A stretch of 64,000 bases of DNA, from assembly GCF_016756775.1 (NCBI RefSeq), contig NZ_JAERMU010000007.1, positions 124,001 through 188,000 on the forward strand, in the 5' to 3' direction. This document shows positions 50,483-61,176 of the stretch, piece after piece. Made by a program: the position numbers and the translations under genes. Under the pieces are notes generated by a model. The model did no database searches, was not told the origin of the DNA, and saw only the letters and a program-made list of their open reading frames with translations. The stretch is from Dryocola clanedunensis subsp. sulfonylureivorans (lineage in GTDB: Bacteria > Pseudomonadota > Gammaproteobacteria > Enterobacterales > Enterobacteriaceae). Within the stretch, counting starts at the first letter, position 1, and each line of letters opens with the position of its first letter.

Positions 50483-50753
50483 AGTTCGTCCTTTTCTTTC
50501 TGCTTAAATTTTTGCCCGGTTAGTATGAAACTGCGCCTCATCTTAAACAATTCGAAATCATCCTAAAGCCCCGTTAAATCTCCCGTTAAGCACATTTTGT
50601 GATTTTGATTTTCACAGCGTTATTCCTTTGTGGAACTACTCATTCCAATTGGTAATTTCATATCAAATAACCCCGCGTCTTATAGTCCCTGTAATTTCAT
50701 GCAAACGGTCGGGCTATGACCCGTCGTGCTAATCGCAGCTTTAAGGGAAGGTT

Positions 50754-51662
50754 ATGGACCAAAAACGACTCACTCACCTGCGGCAACTGGAGGCTGAAAG
50801 CATCCATATTATCCGCGAGGTCGCCGCCGAATTTTCCAATCCGGTAATGATGTATTCAATCGGCAAAGATTCGTCGGTGATGTTGCATCTGGCGCGTAAG
50901 GCCTTTTATCCGGGCACGCTGCCTTTCCCGCTGCTGCACGTGGATACCGGCTGGAAATTCCGTGAGATGTACGAGTTCCGTGACCGTACCGCGAAGGCCT
51001 ACGGCTGCGAACTGCTGGTGCATAAAAATCCTGAAGGCGTGGCGATGGGGATTAACCCATTCGTACACGGTAGCGCGAAGCACACCGATATCATGAAAAC
51101 TGAAGGGCTTAAGCAGGCGCTGAATAAATACGGTTTCGATGCGGCCTTTGGCGGCGCGCGTCGCGACGAAGAGAAATCCCGCGCCAAAGAGCGTATCTAC
51201 TCGTTCCGCGACCGTTTCCACCGCTGGGACCCGAAAAACCAGCGTCCGGAACTGTGGCACAACTACAACGGGCAGATAAACAAAGGCGAAAGCATTCGCG
51301 TGTTCCCGCTCTCCAACTGGACGGAGCTGGATATCTGGCAGTACATCTACCTGGAAAATATCGACATTGTTCCGCTCTACCTGGCAGCGCCGCGTTCCGT
51401 ACTGGAGCGTGACGGCATGCTGATGATGATTGACGATGGCCGTATCGACCTGCAGCCGGGTGAAGTCATCGAGCAGAAAATGGTGCGCTTCCGTACCCTC
51501 GGCTGCTGGCCGCTCACCGGCGCGGTTGAGTCCAGCGCTCAGACGCTGCCGGAGATCATCGAAGAGATGCTGGTTTCCACCACCAGTGAACGCCAGGGCC
51601 GCATGATTGACCGCGACCAGGCCGGCTCCATGGAGCTGAAGAAACGCCAGGGTTATTTCTAA
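50754..51662 (+). CDS. cysD: Sulfate adenylyltransferase subunit 2
   Basis: CysD forms ATP sulfurylase with CysN, making APS from sulfate and ATP. The 302-residue protein belongs to the PP-loop family with the loop [17 protein letters not shown] and the segments [33 protein letters not shown] and [16 protein letters not shown] precedes the ATG. It leads cysDNC; the 271 bases upstream should contain a CysB-dependent promoter that I cannot pin down. Confidence 0.97.
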   Translation: MDQKRLTHLRQLEAESIHIIREVAAEFSNPVMMYSIGKDSSVMLHLARKAFYPGTLPFPLLHVDTGWKFREMYEFRDRTAKAYGCELLVHKNPEGVAMGINPFVHGSAKHTDIMKTEGLKQALNKYGFDAAFGGARRDEEKSRAKERIYSFRDRFHRWDPKNQRPELWHNYNGQINKGESIRVFPLSNWTELDIWQYIYLENIDIVPLYLAAPRSVLERDGMLMMIDDGRIDLQPGEVIEQKMVRFRTLGCWPLTGAVESSAQTLPEIIEEMLVSTTSERQGRMIDRDQAGSMELKKRQGYF

Positions 51663-51673
51663 GGAGCCGCCAG

Positions 51674-53101
51674 ATGAACAGCACCATTGCACAACAAATT
51701 GCCGAAGAGGGCGGCGTAGAAGCCTATCTTCACGCTCAGCAACACAAGAGCCTGCTGCGCTTCCTGACCTGCGGCAGCGTGGATGACGGCAAAAGCACGC
51801 TGATTGGACGCCTGCTGCACGACACGCGTCAGATCTACGAAGATCAGCTCTCCTCGCTGCAAACCGACAGCAAGCGCCACGGCACCCAAGGCGAGAAACT
51901 CGATCTGGCGCTGCTGGTAGATGGTTTGCAGGCGGAGCGCGAGCAGGGCATCACTATCGATGTGGCTTACCGCTACTTCTCCACCGAAAAGCGCAAATTT
52001 ATCATCGCCGACACGCCGGGGCACGAGCAGTACACCCGCAATATGGCAACCGGCGCTTCAACCTGTGAGTTGGCGATCCTGTTGATCGACGCGCGCAAAA
52101 GCGTGTTGGATCAAACTCGCCGCCATAGCTTTATCTCCACGCTGTTGGGGATCAAGCATCTGGTCGTAGCCGTAAACAAAATGGATCTGGTTGAGTTTAG
52201 CGAAGAGACGTTCGAGCAGATCAAGCAGGACTACCTGACGTTTGCCGAACAGCTGCCGTCTGACCTGGATATCCGTTTCGTGCCGCTGTCCGCGCTGGAA
52301 GGCGACAACGTTGCGACGCAAAGCGCAAATATGCCGTGGTACACCGGGCCTACGCTTCTTGAACTGCTGGAAACCGTAGAGGTTAAGCGCGTCGTGGATC
52401 AGCAGCCAATGCGCTTCCCTGTTCAGTATGTGAATCGCCCTAATCTGGATTTCCGTGGCTATGCCGGTACTCTCGCTTCCGGCGTGGTGACCGTGGGACA
52501 GCGCGTGAAGGTTTTACCGTCAGGCGTTGAGTCTTCCATTGCGCGAATCGTAACGTTTGATGGGGATTTGCAACAAGCTGCTGCGGGGGAAGCGATCACT
52601 CTGGTGCTGAAAGATGAGATCGACATCAGCCGGGGTGACCTGCTGGTTGACGCCAGCGACTCACTGCCCGCCGTGCAAACCGCGAAGGTTGATGTGGTCT
52701 GGATGGCAGAACAGGCGCTGGTCCCGGGCCAGAGCTTCGACATTAAAATCGCCGGCAAAAAGACCCGCGCCCGCGTGGGTGATATTCACTATCAGGTTGA
52801 AATTAACTCCCTGACTCAGCGGGTGGTGGACAGCCTGCCGCTTAACGGTATCGGGCTGGTTGACTTAACTTTCGATGAGCCTTTAGTGCTGGATAAGTAC
52901 CAGGAAAACCCGGTTACCGGCGGGCTTATCTTTATCGACCGCCTGACTAACGTCACCGTTGGTGCAGGTATGGTGCGTGAGCCGCAGGAGGATGTGTATC
53001 AGGACGCTTCCGCTTTCAGCGCTTTCGAACTGGAACTGAATGCGCTGGTCCGTCGCCACTTCCCGCACTGGGGCGCGCGTGATTTGCTGGGAGGCAAGTG
53101 A
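51674..53101 (+). CDS. cysN: Sulfate adenylyltransferase subunit 1 (GTPase)
   Basis: CysN is the EF-Tu-like GTPase that drives APS formation by CysD. The 475-residue protein has the G motifs [17 protein letters not shown] (G1), [11 protein letters not shown] (G2), [14 protein letters not shown] (G3) and [12 protein letters not shown] (G4), followed by two beta-barrel domains. It starts 11 bases after cysD and its stop overlaps the cysC start by one base. Confidence 0.97.
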   Translation: MNSTIAQQIAEEGGVEAYLHAQQHKSLLRFLTCGSVDDGKSTLIGRLLHDTRQIYEDQLSSLQTDSKRHGTQGEKLDLALLVDGLQAEREQGITIDVAYRYFSTEKRKFIIADTPGHEQYTRNMATGASTCELAILLIDARKSVLDQTRRHSFISTLLGIKHLVVAVNKMDLVEFSEETFEQIKQDYLTFAEQLPSDLDIRFVPLSALEGDNVATQSANMPWYTGPTLLELLETVEVKRVVDQQPMRFPVQYVNRPNLDFRGYAGTLASGVVTVGQRVKVLPSGVESSIARIVTFDGDLQQAAAGEAITLVLKDEIDISRGDLLVDASDSLPAVQTAKVDVVWMAEQALVPGQSFDIKIAGKKTRARVGDIHYQVEINSLTQRVVDSLPLNGIGLVDLTFDEPLVLDKYQENPVTGGLIFIDRLTNVTVGAGMVREPQEDVYQDASAFSAFELELNALVRRHFPHWGARDLLGGK

Positions 53102-53706
53102 TGGCTGAGCACGACGATAACGTCGTCTGGCATGCCCATCCGGTCACCCGGCAGCAGCGTGAGCAGCTTCATCAGCACCGTAGCGCGGTGCTGTGGTTCA
53201 CCGGCCTGTCCGGCTCCGGTAAATCCACCGTAGCCGGTGCGCTTGAAGAGGCGCTGCATAAGCTTGGGGTCAGCACCTATTTGCTTGATGGCGACAACGT
53301 GCGCCACGGGTTGTGCAGCGACCTGGGGTTCAGCGACGCTGACCGTAAAGAGAACATCCGCCGGGTAGGAGAGGTCGCCAGTTTGATGGTGGACGCGGGG
53401 CTGGTCGTGCTGACCGCCTTCATCTCACCTCATCGCGCAGAGCGGCAAATGGTCCGTGAACTTGTCGGCGCGGGACGGTTTATCGAAGTGTTTGTCGATA
53501 CCCCGCTGGAGATTTGCGAGGCGCGCGATCCTAAGGGGCTGTACAAGAAAGCCCGGGCCGGGGAACTGCACAATTTTACCGGGATTGATTCATTGTATGA
53601 ATCCCCCACGCAGCCGGAAATTCACTTAGACGGCGAACAATTGGTAACAAATTTGATTGCGCAATTATTAGACCTGCTGCGTCGGGACGATATTATCAAA
53701 TCCTAA
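53101..53706 (+). CDS. cysC: Adenylylsulfate kinase
   Basis: CysC phosphorylates APS to PAPS, the substrate of CysH. The 201-residue protein has the Walker A loop [36 protein letters not shown], the phospho-serine site FISPHRAER and the lid segment [22 protein letters not shown]. The ATG at 53101 is used; the GTG three bases earlier is in frame but out of line with the family. Last gene of cysDNC. Confidence 0.96.
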   Translation: MAEHDDNVVWHAHPVTRQQREQLHQHRSAVLWFTGLSGSGKSTVAGALEEALHKLGVSTYLLDGDNVRHGLCSDLGFSDADRKENIRRVGEVASLMVDAGLVVLTAFISPHRAERQMVRELVGAGRFIEVFVDTPLEICEARDPKGLYKKARAGELHNFTGIDSLYESPTQPEIHLDGEQLVTNLIAQLLDLLRRDDIIKS

Positions 53707-53759
53707 AGACAGTGCCAGGCCGCTTACTGCGCCAGGCCCGCCAGGTCACCGGATTCGTT

Positions 53760-54083
53760 ATGCGCAATAGCCCGAACATGATTATGACACAAGCAGAACC
53801 CAGCCCTCCCGCCGATGAAACGACCTGGTCATTGCCAGGCGCCTTCATCGGCTTTTTGTCGTGGCTGCTCGCGCTTGGCATACCATTTCTGGCCTATGGC
53901 TCTAACACCCTGTTTTTCTTCCTTTATACCTGGCCATTCTTTCTTGCGCTGATGCCGGTGGCCGTGGTGGTTGGCATTGCATTGCACTCTTTGGTCCGCG
54001 GTAAACTTCTCTATAGCTGCCTTGCTACGGTGGTTACGGTGGGGCTGATGTTTGGTGTTTTATTCATGTGGTTGATGGGTTAA
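53760..54083 (+). CDS. ygbE: DUF3561 inner-membrane protein YgbE
   Basis: A 107-residue protein with three hydrophobic segments (WSLPGAFIGFLSWLLALGIPFLAYGS, LFFFLYTWPFFLALMPVAVVVGIAL and ATVVTVGLMFGVLFMWLMG). Function unknown. The ATG at 53760 (MRNSPN) is chosen by agreement with the E. coli N terminus and length; the ribosome site is weak and an upstream in-frame ATG at 53712 exists. It follows cysC by 53 bases, so it may be read from cysDNC. Confidence 0.88.
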   Translation: MRNSPNMIMTQAEPSPPADETTWSLPGAFIGFLSWLLALGIPFLAYGSNTLFFFLYTWPFFLALMPVAVVVGIALHSLVRGKLLYSCLATVVTVGLMFGVLFMWLMG

Positions 54084-54265
54084 GCCTGACTGACGAAAAT
54101 GGCTCGATTTAAGCTAAACCTCCTGCAAACGCGCATGTCGGCGCGATCTGTGATAAATTCTGCCGCAAATTTGTCGATTCACTTTCCACCCGCGATCCTG
54201 TTGGGGGGAAAAGTGTGGTCAGATAAGATGTTGTGGAATGAGTGTGCCGTTTTTCAGGGGGCAGG

Positions 54266-54580
54266 ATGGGTAAACTAACGCTGCTGCTGCTGGCCTTGCT
54301 GGTCTGGCTGCAGTATTCGCTGTGGTTCGGAAAAAACGGCGTGCATGACTATACGCGAGTCAACGAAGACGTGGCGGCTCAGCAGGCGACTAACGCTAAA
54401 CTGAAGGCGCGTAACGATCAGCTGTTTGCTGAAATTGACGATCTTAACGGCGGCCAGGAGGCCATCGAAGAGCGCGCACGCAACGAACTGAGTATGACCA
54501 AGCCTGGTGAAACCTTCTACCGCCTGGTGCCGGACACCTCTAAGCGCGCCGGCAACAATGCCGCGCAGAACAATCGATAA
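54266..54580 (+). CDS. ftsB: Cell division protein FtsB
   Basis: FtsB forms the FtsQ-FtsB-FtsL complex of the divisome. The 104-residue bitopic protein has one membrane segment near the N terminus ([19 protein letters not shown]), then a periplasmic coiled coil ([29 protein letters not shown]) and the conserved [28 protein letters not shown] gives the start. It is followed by ispD with 18 bases between them. Confidence 0.96.
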   Translation: MGKLTLLLLALLVWLQYSLWFGKNGVHDYTRVNEDVAAQQATNAKLKARNDQLFAEIDDLNGGQEAIEERARNELSMTKPGETFYRLVPDTSKRAGNNAAQNNR

Positions 54581-54598
54581 ATAGCGTAAGTGATTCTC

Positions 54599-55309
54599 AT
54601 GGCAGACTCCTCCCGGGACGTAATTGCCGTGGTGCCGGCCGCCGGAATTGGCAGCCGTATGCAAACGGAATGTCCAAAGCAATATCTGCACATCGGTAAT
54701 AAAACCATTCTTGAACATGCTGTCGCGAGCCTGCTGGCACATCCGCGCATCAGCCATGTCATCATTGCCATCAGCCCTACGGACGCCTGGTTCGCCTCTT
54801 TGCCGCTGGTAAAAGATCCTCGTATTAGCGTGGTGAGCGGAGGAGGGCAGCGCGCCGATTCAGTGCTTGCTGGCCTTCAGGCAGCCAATGGGGCTGAGTG
54901 GGTGCTGGTGCATGACGCCGCGCGCCCTTGTCTGCATCAGGATGATTTAGCACGTTTGCTGGCCATAACTGAAACCAGTCAAGTTGGTGGTATTCTTGCC
55001 GCACCGGTGCGGGACACGATGAAGCGCGGTGAGCCTGGCAAACCTTTGATTGCCCATACCGTCGAGCGCGAAGACCTCTGGCACGCGCTGACGCCGCAAC
55101 TTTTTCCCCTTGAACTGTTGCGAAGCTGCCTGTTGCGCGCCCTGAACGAGGGCGCGACGATCACCGATGAAGCTTCCGCGCTTGAATATTGTGGCTTCCA
55201 TCCGGAATTAATTAGCGCCCGCGCCGATAATATCAAAGTCACACGCCCGGAAGACCTGGCGCTTGCAGAGTTTTACCTCACGCGGTTAACCCAAACGGAG
55301 AAGATTTAA
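54599..55309 (+). CDS. ispD: 2-C-methyl-D-erythritol 4-phosphate cytidylyltransferase
   Basis: IspD joins MEP to CTP in the non-mevalonate isoprenoid pathway. The 236-residue protein has the CTP-binding loop [20 protein letters not shown], the [11 protein letters not shown] segment and [11 protein letters not shown]. The ATG at 54599 is chosen over an in-frame GTG 9 bases before. It overlaps ispF by one base. Confidence 0.96.
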   Translation: MADSSRDVIAVVPAAGIGSRMQTECPKQYLHIGNKTILEHAVASLLAHPRISHVIIAISPTDAWFASLPLVKDPRISVVSGGGQRADSVLAGLQAANGAEWVLVHDAARPCLHQDDLARLLAITETSQVGGILAAPVRDTMKRGEPGKPLIAHTVEREDLWHALTPQLFPLELLRSCLLRALNEGATITDEASALEYCGFHPELISARADNIKVTRPEDLALAEFYLTRLTQTEKI

Positions 55310-55788
55310 TGCGTATCGGACATGGTTTTGACGTACACGCTTTTGGAGGTGTTGGCCCGATTATCATTGGCGGCGTGCGCGTCCCATTCGAAAAAGGGCT
55401 ACTGGCCCATTCCGATGGTGATGTTGCACTTCATGCGCTGACCGATGCGCTGCTTGGCGCAGCAGCGCTGGGTGATATCGGCAAGCTGTTCCCCGATACC
55501 GACGCCGCCTACAAAGGCGCGGACAGCCGCGAGCTGTTGCGTGAAGCCTGGCGCCGCATTCAGGCTAAGGGATACACACTCGGTAATGTCGATGTGACCA
55601 TCATCGCCCAGGCGCCTAAAATGGCTCCGCACATCCCGCAGATGCGTGTATTTATCGCCGAAGATCTTGGCTGCCATATGGACGATGTCAACGTTAAAGC
55701 CACCACCACCGAAAAACTTGGCTTCACCGGGCGTGGTGAAGGGATTGCCTGTGAAGCGGTCGCGCTGCTGCATAAGGCCCGCACGTAA
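55309..55788 (+). CDS. ispF: 2-C-methyl-D-erythritol 2,4-cyclodiphosphate synthase
   Basis: IspF cyclises CDP-ME phosphate to MEcPP. The 159-residue protein has the zinc ligands in [11 protein letters not shown] (Asp8, His10) and [28 protein letters not shown] (His42), and [16 protein letters not shown] at the C terminus. It overlaps ispD and truD by one base each, a tightly coupled run. Confidence 0.97.
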   Translation: MRIGHGFDVHAFGGVGPIIIGGVRVPFEKGLLAHSDGDVALHALTDALLGAAALGDIGKLFPDTDAAYKGADSRELLREAWRRIQAKGYTLGNVDVTIIAQAPKMAPHIPQMRVFIAEDLGCHMDDVNVKATTTEKLGFTGRGEGIACEAVALLHKART

Positions 55789-56834
55789 TGGATATGCAGA
55801 ATCTCACCTGGCTGCACGGCAAGCCGGAGGGGACAGGGCTAATCAAAGCCAGTCCCGAAGATTTCGTGGTTATCGAAGATCTGGGTTTTGGCCCGGATGG
55901 CGATGGCGAACACCTGCTGCTGCGCATCCTGAAAAAGGGCTGCAACACGCGTTTTGTCGCCGACGCGCTGGCAAAGTTTCTGAAAGTCCATGCCCGCGAA
56001 GTCAGTTTCGCCGGGCAAAAAGATAAGCATGCCGTCACCGAACAGTGGTTCTGCGTGCGTCTGCCGGGCAAAGAGATGCCTGACATGAGCGCATTTGAGC
56101 TGGAAGGCTGTGAAGTGCTGGAGTACGCACGCCACCGCCGCAAGCTGCGTCTCGGCGCGCTTAAAGGCAATAGTTTCACCCTCGTGCTGCGCGAAGTCAG
56201 CAACCGCGAAGAGCTGGAGGCTCGTCTGAACGCCATTTTACGCGACGGCGTGCCGAACTACTTTGGCAGCCAGCGTTTTGGCATCGGCGGCAATAACCTG
56301 AATCAGGCCCGCCGCTGGGCGCAAACCAATGCGCCCATCCGCGATCGCAATAAACGCAGTTTTTATTTGTCAGCGGCCCGCAGCGCGTTGTTTAATCAGA
56401 TTGTTAGCCTTAGACTGAAAAAACCAGACTTTAATCAAGTTGTTGATGGCGATGCGCTACAATTGGCAGGACGCGGTAGCTGGTTTGTGGCGATCGACGA
56501 AGAACTCCCTGTATTACAACAACGTGTGGACAGTGGCGAACTGCTGATTACGGCACCACTGCCGGGCGATGGCGCGTGGGGTTCTCTCAATGCAGCGCTG
56601 GCATTTGAGCAGCAGTGCGTTGAGCAAGAGACTGATTTACAGTCACTGTTGGTTCGCGAGCGAGTTGAAGCTGCTCGTCGTGCCATGCTGGTAAAACCAG
56701 AGGAATTACGTTGGAACTGGTGGGATGATGTGACGGTTGAGGTCAGCTTCTGGCTACCCGCCGGCAGCTTCGCCACCAGTGTTGTAAGGGAACTGATGAA
56801 CACGCCGGGTGACTATGCGAATATTGCTGAGTAA
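55788..56834 (+). CDS. truD: tRNA pseudouridine(13) synthase TruD
   Basis: TruD makes pseudouridine 13 in tRNA-Glu. The 348-residue protein has the catalytic aspartate in [14 protein letters not shown] (about residue 79), the [16 protein letters not shown] segment and the TRUD insertion domain in the second half. Its 3' end overlaps surE by 20 bases. Confidence 0.96.
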   Translation: MDMQNLTWLHGKPEGTGLIKASPEDFVVIEDLGFGPDGDGEHLLLRILKKGCNTRFVADALAKFLKVHAREVSFAGQKDKHAVTEQWFCVRLPGKEMPDMSAFELEGCEVLEYARHRRKLRLGALKGNSFTLVLREVSNREELEARLNAILRDGVPNYFGSQRFGIGGNNLNQARRWAQTNAPIRDRNKRSFYLSAARSALFNQIVSLRLKKPDFNQVVDGDALQLAGRGSWFVAIDEELPVLQQRVDSGELLITAPLPGDGAWGSLNAALAFEQQCVEQETDLQSLLVRERVEAARRAMLVKPEELRWNWWDDVTVEVSFWLPAGSFATSVVRELMNTPGDYANIAE

Positions 56835-57576
56835 CGATGACGGGATCCATGCGCCGGGTATTCAGGCGCTGGCGAAAGCCTTGCGGGAATTTGCCGAGGT
56901 GCAGGTCGTGGCCCCGGACCGTAATCGCAGTGGCGCATCCAACTCACTGACGCTTGAATCTTCACTGCGCACTTTTACGCTGGCAAACGGCGATATCTCC
57001 GTGCAGATGGGCACGCCGACAGACTGCGTCTATCTGGGCGTGAACGCGCTAATGCGTCCTCGTCCTGATGTCGTGGTCGCGGGTATCAACGCCGGGCCGA
57101 ACCTGGGCGACGATGTTATCTATTCCGGCACGGTTGCTGCCGCCATGGAAGGTCGCCACTTAGGCTTTCCGGCGCTGGCCGTTTCTCTGAATGGCTATAC
57201 ACATTACGACACCGCCGCGGCAATCACCTGTTCTATTCTTCGTGCCTTATCGCGTGAGCCGCTGCGTACCGGCCGTATTTTGAATATCAACGTCCCTGAT
57301 TTGCCGCTCAACGAGATTAAAGGCATTCGGGTGACGCGCTGCGGCAGCCGTCATCCTTCTGACAAAGTGATTCCCCAGGAAGATCCACGCGGTAATACAC
57401 TGTACTGGATTGGTCCTCCGGGGGATAAGTTTGACGCAGGCCCGGATACAGATTTTGCCGCCGTTGATGAAGGCTATGTCTCGGTTACGCCTTTGCATGT
57501 CGATTTAACCGCTCATAGCGCCCATGACGTGGTGAGCAGCTGGCTAACCAAAGCGGGAGTTGCCGAGCAATGGTGA
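56815..57576 (+). CDS. surE: 5'/3'-nucleotidase SurE
   Basis: SurE is a metal-dependent nucleotidase and exopolyphosphatase linked to stationary-phase survival. The 253-residue protein has the metal-binding SNDDG at residues 7-11, [13 protein letters not shown], and [23 protein letters not shown]. The ATG at 56815 ([10 protein letters not shown]) lies inside truD; an in-frame GTG 6 bases earlier is less likely. It overlaps pcm by 7 bases. Confidence 0.97.
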   Translation: MRILLSNDDGIHAPGIQALAKALREFAEVQVVAPDRNRSGASNSLTLESSLRTFTLANGDISVQMGTPTDCVYLGVNALMRPRPDVVVAGINAGPNLGDDVIYSGTVAAAMEGRHLGFPALAVSLNGYTHYDTAAAITCSILRALSREPLRTGRILNINVPDLPLNEIKGIRVTRCGSRHPSDKVIPQEDPRGNTLYWIGPPGDKFDAGPDTDFAAVDEGYVSVTPLHVDLTAHSAHDVVSSWLTKAGVAEQW

Positions 57577-58196
57577 GCCAACGCGTACAAGCTCTTCTCA
57601 CTCAGCTTCGTGCCCAGGGCATTCAGGACGAGAAAGTACTGGATGCGATTGCGCAGGTGCCGCGGGAAAAATTTGTCGACGAAGCGTTTGAACACAAAGC
57701 CTGGGAGAACACGGCGCTGCCGATTGGCTCAGGCCAGACCATTTCGCAGCCTTATATGGTTGCGCGCATGACTGAACTGCTCGAACTGACGGCAGGCTCA
57801 AGAGTGCTGGAGATCGGAACTGGCTCAGGATATCAGACGGCGATCCTTGCCCATCTTGTCCATCACGTGTGTTCCGTTGAGCGTATCAAAGGGCTGCAAT
57901 GGCACGCACGGCGGCGTCTGAAACAGCTGGATCTGCATAATATTTCCACTCGCCACGGCGACGGCTGGCAAGGCTGGCACGCGCGTGCGCCATTTGACGC
58001 TATCATTGTTACGGCGGCTCCGCCTGAGATCCCTTCAGCTCTGCTATCACAGCTGGATGAGGGCGGGATTCTTGTCCTGCCGGTAGGTGAAGATCGTCAG
58101 GTTTTAAAACGCGTTCGTCGCCACGGTGGCGAATTTATTATTGATACGGTAGAAGCCGTTCGTTTTGTACCCTTAGTGAAGGGCGAACTGGCATAA
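57570..58196 (+). CDS. pcm: Protein-L-isoaspartate O-methyltransferase
   Basis: Pcm repairs isoaspartyl residues in aged proteins using SAM. The 208-residue protein has [17 protein letters not shown] (catalytic serine in the TIS segment), the SAM loop [16 protein letters not shown] and ILVLPVGE. It overlaps surE, and the surE-pcm-nlpD-rpoS order is the conserved stationary-phase cluster. Confidence 0.97.
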   Translation: MVSQRVQALLTQLRAQGIQDEKVLDAIAQVPREKFVDEAFEHKAWENTALPIGSGQTISQPYMVARMTELLELTAGSRVLEIGTGSGYQTAILAHLVHHVCSVERIKGLQWHARRRLKQLDLHNISTRHGDGWQGWHARAPFDAIIVTAAPPEIPSALLSQLDEGGILVLPVGEDRQVLKRVRRHGGEFIIDTVEAVRFVPLVKGELA

Positions 58197-58299
58197 CCTG
58201 GATATTTCTTGTTTTTTTACCAGGCCTTTGGCGTAACGTAGCCGACTTAAATCTATCGTATTTTCATAAGCATGAAAGAGATCCATTTTTGGGGGATAT

Positions 58300-59445
58300 A
58301 TGAGCGCGGGAAGCCCGACTTTTACTCTACGTCGCATTGCGGCGCTATCGCTGGTGAGCCTGTGGCTGGCCGGGTGTAGCAACAACACGACTCAGGCACC
58401 AATCAGCTCGGTCGGTGGCAGCAGTAACGCAGGAAGCAGCGCTTCTGGCGGCGAAATGGTGACTCAGCCTCCGCAGATCTCTTCACCGGCTCAGACCCCT
58501 CAAATTCAGCCGGTACAGCAGCCGGTGATTCAGCCTGTCCAGACTCAGGCTGTGCAGAGCCAACCGGCTGTGCAATCAGCGCCTGTTCAGACGGAAAATG
58601 GGCGTATTGTGTATAACCGCAAGTATGGGAATATTCCGAAAGGAAGCTACGCTGGCGGTAGCACCTATACGGTCAAACGCGGCGACACGCTTTTCTATAT
58701 CGCGTGGATCACCGGGAACGATTTCCGTGACCTTGCGCAGCGTAATAACGTCGCTGCCCCGTACGGTCTGGAGGTTGGCCAAACTCTGCAGGTTGGTAGC
58801 TCAACGGGCACGCCAATTACCGGTGGAAATGCTGTTACTCAGGCAGATGCCACTGCACAAGGTGTGAACAATCCGGCTGCGCAAAACTCAAGCGCGGTGG
58901 TTGCTTCTAAACCAACAATTACGTATTCTGAAGACTCAGGTGAACAGAGTGCTAACAAAATGTTGCCGAATAATAACCCGCCTGCGACAACCGTCACAGC
59001 ACCGGTTACGGCACCTGTGGTTAGCTCTACAACTACCGCACCTACTGCCAGCAGCACGTCCGATAGCGCGCCAATCTCCACCTGGCGTTGGCCGACTGAT
59101 GGCAAGGTTATCGAGAACTTTTCTGCCACTGAAGGTGGTAACAAAGGGATCGATATCGCCGGCAGTAAAGGACAGGCAATCATCGCGACCGCTTCTGGCC
59201 GCGTTGTCTATGCCGGTAACGCGCTGCGTGGTTACGGTAATCTGATCATCATTAAACACAATGATGATTACCTGAGTGCCTACGCCCATAACGATACGAT
59301 GCTGGTCCGGGAACAACAAGAAATCACGGCGGGGCAGAAGATAGCTACCATGGGTAGCACCGGAACCAGTTCAACAAGATTGCATTTTGAAATTCGTTAC
59401 AAGGGGAAATCCGTCAATCCGCTGCGTTATTTACCGCAGCGATAA
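58300..59445 (+). CDS. nlpD: Murein hydrolase activator NlpD
   Basis: NlpD is an outer-membrane lipoprotein that activates amidase AmiC at the septum. The 381-residue protein has a lipobox LAGC (Cys about 26), a long Gln/Pro/Ser/Val-rich linker, a LysM domain ([27 protein letters not shown], about 123-150) and a C-terminal LytM/M23 domain. The metal ligands are lost: GNKGIDIAG replaces the HxGxD-type motif and LHFEIR remains, so it is a regulator, not an enzyme. The main rpoS promoter is known to lie inside nlpD. Confidence 0.95.
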   Translation: MSAGSPTFTLRRIAALSLVSLWLAGCSNNTTQAPISSVGGSSNAGSSASGGEMVTQPPQISSPAQTPQIQPVQQPVIQPVQTQAVQSQPAVQSAPVQTENGRIVYNRKYGNIPKGSYAGGSTYTVKRGDTLFYIAWITGNDFRDLAQRNNVAAPYGLEVGQTLQVGSSTGTPITGGNAVTQADATAQGVNNPAAQNSSAVVASKPTITYSEDSGEQSANKMLPNNNPPATTVTAPVTAPVVSSTTTAPTASSTSDSAPISTWRWPTDGKVIENFSATEGGNKGIDIAGSKGQAIIATASGRVVYAGNALRGYGNLIIIKHNDDYLSAYAHNDTMLVREQQEITAGQKIATMGSTGTSSTRLHFEIRYKGKSVNPLRYLPQR

Positions 59446-59504
59446 GCCGGCAAAGCACTCCATCATAAGTGTTTTGCCCAGGGATCACGGGTAGGAGCCA
59501 CCTT

Positions 59505-60497
59505 ATGAGTCAGAATACGCTGAAAGTTAATGAGTTAACCGAAGACGCGGAATTTGATGAGAACGGAGTTGAGGCTTTTGATGAAAAAGCCCTTGTAGAA
59601 GAGGAGCCCAGTGATAACGACATTGCCGAAGAAGAGCTGTTGTCACAGGGCGCCACGCAGCGTGTATTGGATGCGACTCAGCTTTATCTTGGGGAGATCG
59701 GCTATTCCCCATTATTGACCGCCGAAGAAGAAGTTTATTTTGCTCGCCGCGCGCTGCGTGGTGATGTTGCCTCCCGCCGTCGCATGATCGAAAGTAACCT
59801 GCGACTGGTGGTTAAGATTGCCCGTCGTTACAGCAATCGTGGTCTGGCACTGCTGGATCTGATTGAAGAGGGGAATCTGGGGCTGATTCGTGCGGTAGAG
59901 AAGTTCGACCCTGAACGTGGGTTCCGTTTCTCAACCTATGCAACCTGGTGGATTCGTCAGACCATCGAACGGGCAATCATGAACCAAACCCGTACGATTC
60001 GCCTGCCCATTCACATTGTGAAAGAGCTGAACGTTTATCTGCGTACCGCTCGCGAACTCTCCCACAAGCTCGACCATGAGCCGAGTGCGGAAGAGATTGC
60101 CGAGCAGCTGGATAAACCCGTTGATGATGTCAGCCGTATGCTGCGTCTTAACGAACGCATTACCTCAGTAGACACCCCGCTGGGCGGTGACTCTGAAAAA
60201 GCGCTGTTAGACATTCTGGCAGACGAGAAAGACAACGGACCTGAAGACACCACGCAAGACGATGATATGAAACAGAGCATCGTTAAGTGGCTGTTTGAAC
60301 TGAACGCTAAGCAGCGTGAAGTGCTGGCTCGTCGCTTTGGTCTGTTAGGCTATGAAGCTGCAACACTGGAAGATGTCGGTCGCGAAATCGGCCTGACTCG
60401 TGAACGTGTTCGCCAGATTCAGGTTGAAGGCCTGCGCCGTCTGCGTGAAATCCTGCAGACTCAGGGGCTGAATATCGAAGCGCTGTTCCGCGAATAA
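59505..60497 (+). CDS. rpoS: RNA polymerase sigma factor RpoS
   Basis: RpoS (sigma 38) directs stationary-phase and general stress transcription. The 330-residue protein has regions 1.2-2 ([73 protein letters not shown]), region 3 and region 4 with the DNA-binding helix [27 protein letters not shown]. The turnover lysine (about 173, in HIVKELN) is present. The ATG at 59505 follows a GTAGGAG site. No truncation or stop is seen, though rpoS is often mutated in laboratory strains. Confidence 0.98.
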   Translation: MSQNTLKVNELTEDAEFDENGVEAFDEKALVEEEPSDNDIAEEELLSQGATQRVLDATQLYLGEIGYSPLLTAEEEVYFARRALRGDVASRRRMIESNLRLVVKIARRYSNRGLALLDLIEEGNLGLIRAVEKFDPERGFRFSTYATWWIRQTIERAIMNQTRTIRLPIHIVKELNVYLRTARELSHKLDHEPSAEEIAEQLDKPVDDVSRMLRLNERITSVDTPLGGDSEKALLDILADEKDNGPEDTTQDDDMKQSIVKWLFELNAKQREVLARRFGLLGYEAATLEDVGREIGLTRERVRQIQVEGLRRLREILQTQGLNIEALFRE

Positions 60498-60512
60498 ATA
60501 ACCTTTCATAAA

Positions 60513-60545
60513 TAAAGGCCAGTCGTAAGACTGGCCTTTATTATT
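60513..60545. terminator. rpoS terminator (bidirectional)
   Basis: TAAAGGCCAGTC-GTAA-GACTGGCCTTTA is a perfect 12-base-pair stem with a tetraloop, followed by TTATTT. It lies between convergent rpoS and the MarR-type gene and can serve both. Confidence 0.9.
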
Positions 60546-60555
60546 TGTGCCCTGG

Positions 60556-60960
60556 CTACTCCATCATCTTGCTGACCAACTGCGTAAACAGCTCACGCTC
60601 CGCAGGATCCAGTCGCGCCAAAAATTCATCATCGACCCTCCTGCCGGACGGCTGTGCCGCGTCCAGTAATGCTTCGCCTTCAGCGGTCAGGTAGACAAGG
60701 CGGCGACGTTTATCTGCCGGATCGTGCATCCGTTTCACCAGGCTTCGGCTTTCCATGCGGCTCAACATTTCAGCCAACGTGGCTTTGGTGCTGGCGGCCG
60801 CGTCGGTCAATGCGGTTTGTTCAACCCCCGGACTTTCAGCTATCGCCCGCAATACAGCGTACTGAGGCTTAGTCAGTTCGGGGAGTTCGAACTGCCAGCG
60901 TGCGGTATGCTGTTGAAATAGCTTGCGCAACAGGTGAAATGGCTCGTCTCGTAATGCCAT
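60556..60960 (-). CDS. MarR-family regulator of the phenolic acid decarboxylase genes
   Basis: A 134-residue winged-helix MarR-type protein: LTKPQYAVLRAIAESPGVEQTALTDAAASTKATLAEMLSRMESRSLVKR holds the DNA-binding helices, followed by the wing DPADKRRRLVYLTAEG. The ATG at 60960 is chosen; the frame stays open 16 codons further without a ribosome site. It is divergent from ecdC-ecdD, the arrangement of a local repressor released by phenolic acids. A similar MarR gene accompanies these genes near rpoS-mutS in Salmonella. Confidence 0.87.
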   Translation of the reverse strand: MALRDEPFHLLRKLFQQHTARWQFELPELTKPQYAVLRAIAESPGVEQTALTDAAASTKATLAEMLSRMESRSLVKRMHDPADKRRRLVYLTAEGEALLDAAQPSGRRVDDEFLARLDPAERELFTQLVSKMME

Positions 60961-61041
60961 GTTTACTCCGGAAAAAGCATTTGGGTCTATCATAGCGCTT
61001 AAGGCCAAAATTATTAATGATCAAGGTTTATGCTTTCAGTG

Positions 61042-61069
61042 CCGACAAGCTATGCAAAGGGCTTGTCGG
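61042..61069. promoter_or_regulatory. Inverted repeat in the marR-ecdC control region
   Basis: CCGACAAGC-N10-GCTTGTCGG has perfect 9-base arms. It may be an operator or a hairpin; no T-run follows. Confidence 0.4.
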
Positions 61070-61100
61070 AAAGCAAAGGTAGGGATAAATTCCCTATAAC

Positions 61101-61114
61101 GTTCGTATGCGAAC
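61101..61114. promoter_or_regulatory. Possible MarR operator upstream of ecdC
   Basis: GTTCG-TATG-CGAAC is a short perfect palindrome next to AGGGATAAATTCCCT (61081-61095) and a TATAAC box (61095-61100). MarR dimers bind palindromes of this size near promoters. Confidence 0.4.
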
Positions 61115-61130
61115 TAATGACTGGCCTGAC

Positions 61131-61173
61131 TGGCGAGTTGCAGCAGGCACAGAACTTTTCACAAGGAGTATGA
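61131..61173 (+). pseudogene. ecdB: Remnant of ecdB (UbiX-like prenyl-FMN synthase), 3' end only
   Basis: In frame with a TGA at 61171-61173 the sequence reads LQQAQNFSQGV, which matches the end of E. coli EcdB/Pad1 (LPQARNFSQENE from memory). The TGG CGA G before it looks like the preceding Arg-Trp-Gln-Gly with a 2-base deletion. The other about 180 codons of the gene are missing. The kept segment includes the AAGGAG ribosome site for ecdC, which may be why it survives. Confidence 0.55.
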
Positions 61174-61176
61174 ATC

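Noticed and set aside
58300-59445. NlpD as an active LytM endopeptidase.
   Set aside because: The zinc ligands are missing (GNKGIDIAG in place of the His-containing motif), in line with its known role as an amidase activator.
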